Positions 33,265 through 45,300 of a stretch of DNA of 64,000 bases are shown here, piece by piece. The notes beneath the pieces are model-generated. The model made no database searches, was not told where the DNA came from, and saw nothing but the letters and a program-made list of their open reading frames with translations. The position numbers and the translations under genes were made by a program. Source of the stretch: Homarus americanus. Taxonomy: Eukaryota > Arthropoda > Malacostraca > Decapoda > Nephropidae. The stretch covers positions 27,501-91,500 of the forward strand of contig NW_024751680.1 of the NCBI RefSeq assembly GCF_018991925.1, given 5' to 3'. The first letter of the stretch is position 1, and every line of letters begins with the position of its first letter.

Positions 33265-36180
33265 GTCAGTATAAAAGACACCTCTTGGTTAAACATACCG
33301 ATATAATCCCGTTTAATGTATATAAACCTCTGAAATACTGTACCTGAGTGATGAGGTGAGAGAGGAGTATTTGTGGGGTCAGCTGCCCGGTGGATTATCG
33401 TCCCTTTTACTCGCTCTTAATTTATCGTATCGTTATTTTTAATCGGTTTATTAACAGTTCGTATAATTTAGTTGGTAATATGTTTGTTATATGAGAGTTA
33501 AAGGTTATAATAGGGTGTGTGATTGACCGTCCTGGGTGTGTGTATCATGTCGACCATCATCTAGAGATTAGTGAGAAAAAATTTAATTGTAATCGAGTTC
33601 CGTCTTGATAATCCGGTGATATTGATGGTAAATTATGGTAATGAGACTAGAACTTGAGAGTGATTGTGATGATGGTGACTACACGTGAGGTATATTGTGG
33701 TGTGTCAAGTGTCCAGGCCATTAAACCAACAGTACAAGCTTTAGTTAACCTCTATAGTTATATTTTATGGATAATGTTCTATATAGTATGATTATTTATG
33801 TGTAGTGTGATGTTTGTACTGAGTTTTTACTTCTATATCTTTTCCCACAATTATCACAGTTAACAAATAAAAACTCTTTGCAGTATGGTAATTTAAGGTT
33901 GTTACAGTAATAAAAGTTTGCTTATTTTGGGTGTTTTATGTCAATTGTTTTACACTTAATGCAAATCTATCGCTGGAGCAAAGAAAAACAAACAATAAAT
34001 AGTTTGAAGGCTGTGACCTCAGCCCTTTGGTGGTTCAGTGAATTAAAAAAAAAAAAAAACATCATTGAACTAAGTCTAATAACATGACCAACAACTGACC
34101 ACTGCAAAACTTGTGTACTGTATAAACTATTAACTGGGGCATTTAATGTCAGTATTACTTGAGGTGTGAAAGGCATCTGTGGGTTACTTGCTGTTTCTTA
34201 ACTCTTGGGGTCTTGATGAACGTATGTGGGTGAACTTTATAATCATATATGTGTATGAAGACTGGACTTGATACAGTGTTGTACCAAATTTTATATGAAA
34301 CTTAAAATTACATACGCAATACAGTATATTGACTTAATATTGAAGATAATTGAGACTTCTCATGTTGATAAAGTTCATTTCCACATATCAGGAGACTGGT
34401 TACCTTTGACTGGCTGATTTCATCATGGACAGATCACAGACATCTGAGTCACAGCATGTTGACCATAACATCATTGAGAATGCTCGTGTAACTTTGATGT
34501 TTACTATCACGGCTTTAATATTTTCTCACTTTTTTTCTAAATTATTGAAAAATATCTTATTGCAGAAACGTGTGCCATACATAAAACAAGTTTTAGCTTG
34601 TACGGTTAAATGTTTACCATTACACCATAAACTTAATGAAGGATTTTCATAAAATAGTTTTTTGGGAAATCACAGAATGTAAATCCACAAGAGGAGCAAA
34701 GAAAAAATATTTCTTATTTTCTTTGGAAAGGTCAGTTAGGCCGTGGCTTCTACAGCTTTAGTGCTTTTTTTAATGAAAATAAACAACAGTATCACTTTCT
34801 AAATGTGATTTTGGCCAGAATTATGCATCAAGCAACATATACGTACTGTACTCGGATTTTGCAGTACAGTATAGTATACCATGGCTCAAATTTCCTGAAA
34901 AATATTTGCTGTTGTTGTCCAGCACCTGCTTTATTTAAACAAGAGTTTGGAGCTCCATTCATAGGAAAATATATGCATAGTTATTGGTAATTTATCATGT
35001 TTTATTTATTGTCTTGCACCATTTTTAACAATATGAGTGGGTGTATGTGGTTTATGAGATATATGTGGTATATGAAGATTATGTAGCAAGATTTTATAAC
35101 TGAAATGTGATCAAACCTTCACAAGAAAACTTTCACCCATATTGTTGAAATCATAACCTAATAAGGAAGAGTAGCTATTATGTTTTTTTTAGGTAATGAT
35201 TTTAAGTTACCTATCAAATGAAGGCTGGGCTGTACAGAGGATGGTAGAGTAGGCCTAGTTATGGTTTAAAAGTTGATGATATGGATATGAAAAATAATTA
35301 AAAACATTGAAAGTGAATTAAATGCATATAGCACTTGGTCAAAAAGCTTGGAAATACCTTTTGAGGAGTGCTAAACCCAGCAGTGAGTTAACAGTGGTTG
35401 AAAATGACAATGATATCAAGCCCTAGTTATCTAAAAGGAGAAATTAAGGAGCACTGTATAGTATCTGTCTTTGTCTTTATGAAGCTCTTGACCACAAGTG
35501 GCTAAAGGTACTGTAGTCTCTTGTATGGTTTCTGAGAGTTTGCTTGGAGGGATGTAGTTGTGTAAGTGGAAAGAAACAAGAGAAATGGGTTTTCTTACCT
35601 AAACTTGATAATTGGCTAATAATCCCTGTCAGGGCAGGGGTTTATGATTTAAAAGTGCATGCAATGTGATGCCAGACCAAATGAATGATTTCCGAGTTTA
35701 TTCTGGTCAGACACATCATCATTAAGACAGTATTGTACAGTATATCAGTATATACGGTAGGGATTCACATTTAATATCCAGAAGTATTGTACAATACAGT
35801 ATACAGTAAAAAGAATTCTTCATACTGTTATTAACTTGCTTAATCTCACTTCACACAAGCAGCTTAGCTTAATAATTATTGAACTAAACAGCTTTATAAT
35901 TTGTAATTTAATTGTAACAGTTTATTTAGCCAGAAAAATACAGATACAGAGTGGATAATAATAACAATATTAACATGGCTGAGCCAGTTGAGAACCTGAG
36001 CTCTCTTTGAGGCACCTGATATATATTATACATTTATCTCAAGGAAGTATTATGTAACGTTTAGTATCATCTGGAATAGTACAATAGCATGGTAGTAATA
36101 AGTACATCTCATAGTGTTACCACGGTTATCACTTCAATATTTATTTATTTTATTATTTATTATTTTTATTTTTTATTTAT

Positions 36181-36211
<31 letters not shown>

Positions 36212-36248
36212 TATACATACATATACACATACCTATACATATATACAC

Positions 36249-36339
<91 letters not shown>

Positions 36340-39300
36340 CATACATATACACAACATACATACATATAAATTAAGAGTGGAATTTAAAAACATAAGTATA
36401 ATGGGGGATCAGTACAACCTGGATTGTGCAGTAATAAGGTTGAACAAGAGGACAGAGCTTTCAGGATTATGTCTAGTTGGCATTTATGTGTATTGCAATG
36501 GTAATTACTTATTTATTTACATGATAATTTCCGATAAAACAGATTTGGTGGTACAATAAAAGCAGGTACTGTAAATATAGTAAGTGTTACAAGAAATATT
36601 AATACTTCGACAATAGATATTTTTTTAGAGATGATTTAAAGGAAGGGAACGTAGTCTTTGCTCGGATGGGTGGGGGTAAGTTGTTCCATGCCTTCACACC
36701 ATGATATTTTATGGAGGTCTGGGACTGAGAGGAGTGCATGGGGGGTGGTCTTAGTAGCTCTGGGTGCCTTAAGTTGTATCTCTGATTATTACGGAACTGG
36801 AAGTAATTATTGTCAAGCAAGTGATTGATAGATTTGTAAACAAAGAGGGCACAGCAGTAAGTGTTAATATCTTCGAATTTAAAAAAGTTCAATATAGCAA
36901 ATTTTTCGTTTGTGTGATCTATTTTTTTCAAGTAGGTCATTGTCCGTACAACTTTCTTTGGTGCAGTAACCAGAGATTGTGTTTTTGAAGAGCCAGAGGC
37001 CCCCCCCCCCCATAGTGTGTGACAGTGTATCAGGTGTTGGTAAACAAGATCATGATAGATTTCTTTCATTGCTGTGAGAGTGACTGTCGAGTGTGATACA
37101 TGATACCGCACTGTTTATTGATTTTACTGTGAATGGCTTGTATGTGGTTTCTCCAGTTAAGTTTCTCATCAACAATAACTCCGAGGAATTTAGTATATTG
37201 TTCGCGTTTGAGGACTATATTACCAAGGTACAGGGGGTTCAAGTCTGGAGGTAAGTTTTTTCTATAGTGAAAGATCGTGTAGTGGGTTTTTTTTAAGATT
37301 TAGGGTCAGTTTATTACGTATTACCCAGGTCCATTTCTGTGTATCATTTTTGGAAAGTGTTGAAAAGTGTTCCACAATTTCAAAACTCTTCTATCAATTC
37401 ATTTCCTGCCTCAACAGATTCAATATACCTGTACTATGCTGTGCCACAGTTTACCCTCTCTGCATCCACGGCATCAACACTGACACACATGAGTACTCCT
37501 GTGGTAATTGGTTGTCAGTACTTGGAGGAGGAATAATTTTAACAGTAACTGACTTTGCGATTGATCCAGATATACAATGGACAATAGGGAATAGATTAAA
37601 TAGTAGGACTATGATAAAAAAAGAAATCAACAGAGAATGGGTAAGGAGAAAAGAGAGAGTACTCTTAACACATTGAAGGAACATGTAGTTTATGGAAGAG
37701 TATAAGGGTATGACACTGCCATCCTTCTTGGTTTTAAAGTGAATTTAGTACAAATATTATTAGAGAGAACAGTACAAAGGCTTGATATTCCGATCCTATG
37801 GTAGATCGTTACATAAACACTCGAGTCTTTCAACTATATCAGTATTTATTATTATATTGTGGTATTTCTGCCATAACGCGATAATTGTGTTCTGTAAAAC
37901 ATCGTAAGGCAGAAAATCGCGTAATAGAAATAAATAGGGCTTATGGAGAAAATAGGGTTAGGTGCAGATTACTCGAAATCGAAAAAATTAGTAGTTAGCC
38001 TAACACAAAGGATAGCACAGTCTAAATAAATGTTACATTCATATCTAATAATGAAATCATACAGTAAATGTAACACTTTACTTGATGGGGGAGAAGGGTG
38101 ATTTTGAGGTTGATAAAATCGAGCTTCTCTTCAAGTGTTATATCCTTTCTTTTACGATCATCACCGGGAATTCTATCACCAGAACGCTTCTTGTTGATAT
38201 TCTTCTTTACTATATTCACAGTTAATACAGTACCACAAAATTGGAGAAATAGTAAGCAAAATCGCGTTATAGCAAACAAGCGTTCGCGTTATACAAATAT
38301 CGTTCCTAATTCATAAATCGCGTTAGAGCAAATTCGCGTTATCAAAACACGCGTTATAGCAGAACTCACTGTATTCTTAATCCCAAGTTCTCCCAACAAA
38401 GGTCAAGTTAATAGGTCATAACCTAAATAAGTCAATAAAAAATATGAACATTTATTAACTTATTCCCACCACCACTTATGTACATAGAATAAAATAAATA
38501 ACAATAATAATATGACTACCCTGTAGATGTTTGGAAGTGGTTAAGGAAGGACTGAAGGTCCAACAAGATCACACAAAATCAATATCGAGCAATAACGAAT
38601 CTCAATAGTCAAATGCCAACTCCCAAGACACCAGAGAGAAGGTATACACTTAACTTAAGACAGCTGTGCCTAGAGTGTACCAGTAGGTCACCCACGTCAC
38701 CTCTCTACCGCCAAATACTGACGTACTATATCTAGATTGGCCAAAACATAAACTTTATCTAAATTACCTATTGACATTAGTTCCACTTAACTGACCTATA
38801 TACAAACCATTACAAATATAATGCACTCTAGCATAATACAATAAATACACAATATAATAAAGTTAATACTTAAATGATGAATGATTCAGTGTGGACGAGT
38901 AATGAGCGAAACTGCTCGAGCTAACCTCACACCATCTAAACCAACGTATTTCGGCAACCACCTACTAATGTATTCATAATTCATTTGGAAAATTTTGTTT
39001 TCACACTCACAAGTTTGTTTTACTCTGATCTTTACCTCTTTTCCCTCTTTTTTTTATATTATATCGAAGATGATTAGTGAAAAGTGGGAAAATATTGTTT
39101 TAGGAAGTTAAGCAAGTTGAAAATTATAGGAGTGGTCAATGGTTTTTGGTTAATATTATGGTTAAGAGCCACTGGCAAACTATCAGCTATCATACACTGT
39201 ACTGTATATGATTAAAACATTTGACATTCCCTTATGCAGCACTAGGAAAGTTCATTACATGTACACAGGGCTACACTAACAATGGTGCCTGAAGAGCCCA

Positions 39301-42300
39301 GCCCGTAGACCTCAAAATCTGCTATTTTTCACCATTACTTTTATTTATTACTTTTAAACAAATTGGTTTGGCAGTACTGTACAGTAAGTCCTCGCTTAAT
39401 GTCGGAGTTACATTCCTGAAAATGCAATGTTATATGAAACAACGTTAAGCAAATAAATTTTCCCCATAAGAAATAGATCAAATACGGGAGTTACGTTCCT
39501 GAGCCTCCCTTTGCCCCATGAAATACATTACATATACTGTATAGAAATTCAATGGCATTTTTATAGAAAAGAGTATACCTCGTGTTTTGAAGCTGTATTT
39601 GGTAAAATGTTACTCTGATCACCTAAGAGGCACGGGTAGTCCCCAATTGGAGGTTCACGGCGCCATAAGCTCGATGAACAGGCTTTGTGTGAAATATAAC
39701 AAAGTCTAGGAGTGCTTTTAATGTCCTGGTGGTCTAGAGGTAACATTCCCTGGTCACACACATATGCGCTGTGTACTGACAAAATTTTTGTAAATGACTG
39801 GCAAGCTTGAAAGTGAGAGTTTTGTGGTGCTGAGAAGAAAAAGAGACACCCTAACCCCGTCGTAAGTCGGGGAGTGGCTGTATACAGTATATAAAAATAA
39901 ATAAACTAAATCATTTGTATTGTACTCACTGATAGATGGAAGTGGTGGAGTATTGTACTCACTGATAGATGGAAGTGGTGGAGCGAGTGTGTGGTGGGTA
40001 GTGGAGCGGAGGAGAGGGTGGCGAGTCACTGCGACCTGGCGGGTGGCTCCTCCTCCCGGTTTAAAACCTCCATTTTCGTAGCGAGGCTAATGGTTTTACG
40101 TTGCTTCACAACACTATTATCAGAAGCATTTGATGGGCACTTGGAAGCCATTTCAAATTGTTAGAGTACAGTATTAAGAGCAAAAATACTTAAACACGGA
40201 CAAACGCTGTGGAAGCCCAACAGACTGGCTTGGCGTTGCTTGGGAACGCTGTGACGTTCCACGAGTGAGAGGTAGCGCGCCGAGAGAGGGTGGTGCGCCG
40301 TAAAAAGTAGTCTGTGACTGTGCAAAACGACGTACTGATTCATTGGGGCGTTAAACGAATTTTTGGTATCTTAAGATTACCGACGTAGTACCGAAACAAC
40401 GTTAAGCAGGCCGACGTTATACGAGGACTTACTGTACAGCATTTGCTATGATGATATCATGTACGGTACCCTGCACTGCACATTAACGTAAACCTGGATG
40501 AAGTAATGTACAGTGTAAGCTGTTGCTTGGAAGCAATAAATTTTTTGGTTTGCTGAGCAAACTACAGGTCCTCCCCGACTTACGACCAACTCGACTTACG
40601 ACCACCCGCACTTACGACCTGCCTCAGTCGTACCAAAATTTGGTCAAATTACGTATTTTCGAGTCCCAAAGTCAATACACAGACACAATTTTCATCTGTA
40701 ATTCACTTTAAAATGGCTGGCAAGCTTAAAAGTGAGTGATTTGTGGTGCTGAGAAGAAAAAGAGACCCCCATTTTCGATTTTCTATGTGTTATTTAAGCA
40801 TTTCCGACTTACAACCTGGATGTCGGTCCCTAACCCCATCGTGAGTTGGGGAGTACCTGTATGCATTTTCTACAGGATCAACTCACAGTTGGTCTTTCTT
40901 GACATAGAGTTTTACTCCAAATGAAAATAACAGGATTTTAACTTTAAAGAGCATATCAACAACATGATTGTCTTGCTATGCTGAGTTTACAAAAGCACTG
41001 TGCATGAACTGCAAAATTATACAGGCAATTCCCGAGTTGTAAACTCCCACACTTACGAATGGGATCCCAATACTGTACTACTTTACTGTATATTCGTCAC
41101 AAACATCTGTAACTAAAATCCTATTTTTTACATAGCGTACTTCTATTATTCTGTATTGTTTAACATCATTTTATTTATAGTATTTACACTACAGGGTGAG
41201 TCAAAAGTCTCCATACATAGGCAAAATGATCACTTTATTATGCAATCACTTGTAAGTCACAAAATATGCTTTATGGGCACCATTATATTTCAGCAAGATG
41301 GGGCGTCACCCCATTACGGTATCCGCGTGCACTAGTGGCTGGATCAACATTTTTCGGCTCTCTGGATTGGCCGCTGTGGTCCTGTGGAGTGGCCTCCGAG
41401 GTCCCCAGACCTCACCCCCCTTGAATTTTACTTGTGGGGCACTTGAAGGCCATGGTCTACCAGGTGAAGATACAAAACATGGACCACCTAAAGGAACGTA
41501 TTCGTGATGCGTGTGCGAGCATTGAATTGAAACAGTTTATTTAGCCAGAAAAACACAGATACAGAGTGGATAATAATAACAATATTAACATGGCTGAGCC
41601 AGTTGATAACCTGAGCTCTCTTTGAGGCACCTGATATACATTTATCTCAAGAAAGTATTATGTAACATTTAGTAACATCTGGAATAGTACAATAGCATGG
41701 TGGTAATAAGAACATCTCATAATGTTACCACGGCTATCACTTCACTATTTATTTATTTATTATTTTTGTTTTTCAGTTTATTTATTTTTTTATTTTTTAT
41801 TATAAGTATATACATAAATTACAATGGAATTGGAAACCCTAAGTATAATGGGGGAGCAGTACAGCATGGGTTGTACAGTATTAAGGTTGAACAAGAGGAC
41901 AGAGTTGGTTAACACGTGTTCACCATGAGTGGGAGGAACAGATCCGTATGTACATTCAGCGTAATGGTGCCCACATAGAGCATATTTTGTGACTTACAAG
42001 TTATTGTATAATAAAGTGATAATTTTGCCTATGTATGGAGACTTTTGACTCGCCCTTTATTTATTATGTACCGGGTATGGTATACTGTGGTTGTTTTGTA
42101 TTGGCAGGGTTGTGCTTTAATCTAACCTAAATTATGGAATTAACACTGTTCTGACTTACGGACGGGGTTCAGAAACGTAACCAGTTCATAACTCGGGGAC
42201 TGACTGATGTTGTATATGAGAACCTGGAAAAGTTTGTGGCAACTTAAAATGCACCTGAATCTATTAGGTCAGAAGCAAGCAGATTAATTGCTGGCCTTGA

Positions 42301-45300
42301 TAAGCTTGAAACAGGGTTTGTGGCAGAAGTGTGGATTCAAATACTTATATACTGTACTTCCAGAAAGTGAACCTTATTCTGCAAAAGGAAAATGTGGAGT
42401 TACTGACAACCACATTACTGCTGGAATCCCTGGAAGAGTTCATTGGGACACCGCATGAGAAATTCAGTGAGATCAAAGATGTTGCAAAGAATACAGTGCC
42501 ATGTACTGTATAAGCAAACATTATCAAAATGAACAGAAATGCCAAAGGCAAAGGAAAAGTCATTTTGATGCGAGAACATCACCAGCTGAAGCATTTACAG
42601 ACTTCCCAAGTTATTGATAAATAGTGGAGATCTCCTGTGTAAAGTAAAGAAGATTATAGAGAACTAGCAGATGATTTTACTTTTCTAAGATGTTTCTCAT
42701 ATCAAAACAAAGAGCATTTACGAACTAGAATCGCCCAACTCACATCAAAATATAAGGATTTTACGACTTCATTATCCGGCTGAAAGAGAGGATAGATTCT
42801 CCAGTATCAGTTCATAAACGATCAGAATTTAAAAGCAATTTTTCCTCATGTCACCATTGCCTTTAGAACTTCATTTCACTGTATGTCACACTGTGAAGCA
42901 GAATGTAGCTTCTCAAAAGTGAAGTTAGTGCTACAATGAACCAAAACAAGCTGAACTACCTCGCCATTTCATTATGTCCATAGAAAGCACTCTCACATGC
43001 ATGATTGACTTTCAGGATGTGATTTCTTAGTTTGCTGCTACGAAAGTTCGAAATGACAACTTTTAACTGTGAATATCTCCATATCACATTACATGAACAT
43101 TACAGTTCATTCTTCAAATTTAAATTTAATTTCAAATTACAGTAATCTTAATAACTAATGATTATCTATAGTACAGTACCAGTATGTCATTTATAAGAAA
43201 AAGGCAAGTTTTTTGTTTACAGATATCGTGTACGTATTATGATGATGTTACATTTAATTATTTGAATTTATGTAATTCAGTCAATATATGGTCTGCATTT
43301 GAACCTGGAAATGTCTTTTTCTTTTTCAAGTAAAAAAAAGGGGGAGGGGGGGGGGGCTTGATGATGAAGTGCCCAGGGCCCTAGATTGTCTTAACACAGC
43401 CCTGTCTACAGTACTGTATTTTGTACTGTAGGCGATGTCACTATGAAACATTATTTTAACTGTCTTTTATTATTTCAGAACAATGTAGAGCCAATGGTAA
43501 TTGATATGGCAGTGGAGGAAAATGACAATACAGAGGATGAGCCAGTTATTGTGGAGAGTACGTCATTGGTGAGTACGACTGTTTATCCACATCACTAATT
43601 CTATCACGTGTGTATCTATCTGTGGTAGTTATATCAAATAAACATTGTACAGTACTGTATTGTTTCCTCACTATCCTGAGGAATATAATACAGTTCTCTT
43701 TATATAGTACTTTCTGCCTGACCTTCTATCCAGGAGTTGTAGACACAAAAATTGGAACAAACAGTAATGGTTCTTATTCAGACTTGGTGTGTGGATATCT
43801 CACAATATGATATCTGATGAGTTCAGTACCGGTACCAACTTTTTTCTGACTTCACTGCCCAATTATGGCCCTTTGGACCTTGTTTTTAAACACCAGGAAC
43901 TCACCCATATTTCCTTGTCTTTCTTACTAAATTGATTCCTTGGGTAACATAAAAACAGCAGTATATTTAAGACATTACAATTCTTGCTGGCAATAAATAA
44001 AAGATGTAGCTACACTGTTTGGTTAAAATGAGAAATATAAAGGGAGTGGATAACAATGGCTCAAGCACTGTACAGTTCTGAGGCACATGTATGGGATGGA
44101 GACATAAGATACAGTAGCCACAGTGAGGTTGGCTTCAGCAAGAGTTCTTAAGAATCAAGTGTGTTGTTGAATGTAAAGAGACAAAAGGTTAGTTGTAAGG
44201 CATAATGTATACAGTATATATTTTAATACAATAGGTAAATGTATTGATACATATTAAGAAATTTTATAATATTTGAGTGGAATATTTAGGGTAAGGAAAG
44301 TTAGAAACTATATAATGTTTATACTTTTTTTTACTTTGATAGGCATTTAATCTCATTAACATGGAGGTAAATATAGTATGGTTTATAAAAGATGTGTAGT
44401 TACTTAATACTTTATTAGCATTCAATACAAATCAGTTTTGCCATGTAAATTAGTTTGATTTTTCTCCAGTTTAAAAAAATCCATATTTAGTCTAATGTTC
44501 TGTGTACAACTCCACAGGACCTTGAGACTTACGCCAACTGCTACACAGGCCTTGCAAAGTTACAGCGACTCGTCTTTATAGCCGACCGATGCCCCCAGTT
44601 ACGTGTGGAAGCTCTTCGAATGGCCATACAGTATGTCCAGACAACTTACAATGTCAACTTATATACTCAACTCCACAGGAAGATGCAAGAAGCAGTCAGG
44701 TATATATAATTATATCCGTGGTGATTTCTTATGTTAGATAATTTTAATATAACTCCTTCCTTTATTTTAATTTTTTTTTTTTTTAATATGTTTATGGGTA
44801 ATGAATCTTGACTAGACATGAGAAATTTCCCTTCATTGAGCATAATTTTAATTATATTTACAGTCTTGTTCTGACTAATTAAAAAAAATTTGAATTCCTG
44901 ACTTGAGCTTCCTCACTGGTCAAACAAGAGAACCACAGAATCACAGCTTCAGAATTTTTCTTTGACCGGGTGAGGAGATACTATGTAGCACTAATTCTCT
45001 TCACGTGGATGTTATGCCCTCTCACTGAACAAACAAGCCATCTGGCAGTGGCGGGTACTGGCAGAAGGTAGTAATAGGTCTACTAGGTAACCCATCTCAA
45101 GCTTTTATCCAAAAGATGGGATTGCCATACATACTTTTATTCTTCAAGTAAATGAACAACGTAAGTCTTTAACTTTTCTTTACAGTGGAGCCAATGCAGG
45201 AAATGCAAGCTTACCAGATATAGCAGGAGGTCAGGTGGGTGGCGGGGTCGTAGCCACCTTACCTGTCCTCGACATGCAGTGGGTCGAATCTCGTGCCAAA

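Larger units (their letters stand above)
41022..42206. mobile_element. pogo/Tigger-like element interrupted by a Tc1/mariner-like element
   Basis: Left terminus CAGGCAATTCCCGAGTTGTA, right terminus inverted CAGTCAGTCCCCGAGTTATG. TA lies at the left edge; the right edge has lost a clear TA. Without the 866-bp insertion the element would be about 320 bp, a typical MITE size. Confidence 0.7.
39266..43404 (+). mobile_element. Decayed hAT element hosting nested insertions
   Basis: The coding remnant lies at about 42210-43060 on the + strand. It includes [20 protein letters not shown] with LLLESLEEF (42.35-42.45 kb) and the C-terminal dimerisation segment [14 protein letters not shown] followed by [14 protein letters not shown] (42.85-42.95 kb). 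This matches hAT transposases of the ZMYM1/TTF-zinc-finger type. Multiple frameshifts and stops break it. Candidate ends are CAGGGCTACACTAACAATGG at 39266 and, inverted from 43404, CAGGGCTGTGTTAAGACAAT. The flanks (TGTACA and TCTACA) agree only partly with a target duplication. Three smaller elements are embedded between the left end and the coding remnant. Confidence 0.6.

Noticed and set aside
36089..36559. 156-codon Tyr/Ile-rich frame
   Set aside because: It crosses the (AT)n microsatellite in a LINE 3' UTR.
43494..43496. ATG in exon 2 as the main CSN1 start
   Set aside because: It would drop the conserved MPL...VEP start, and a matching upstream exon with correct phase exists at 33232; kept only as an alternative.
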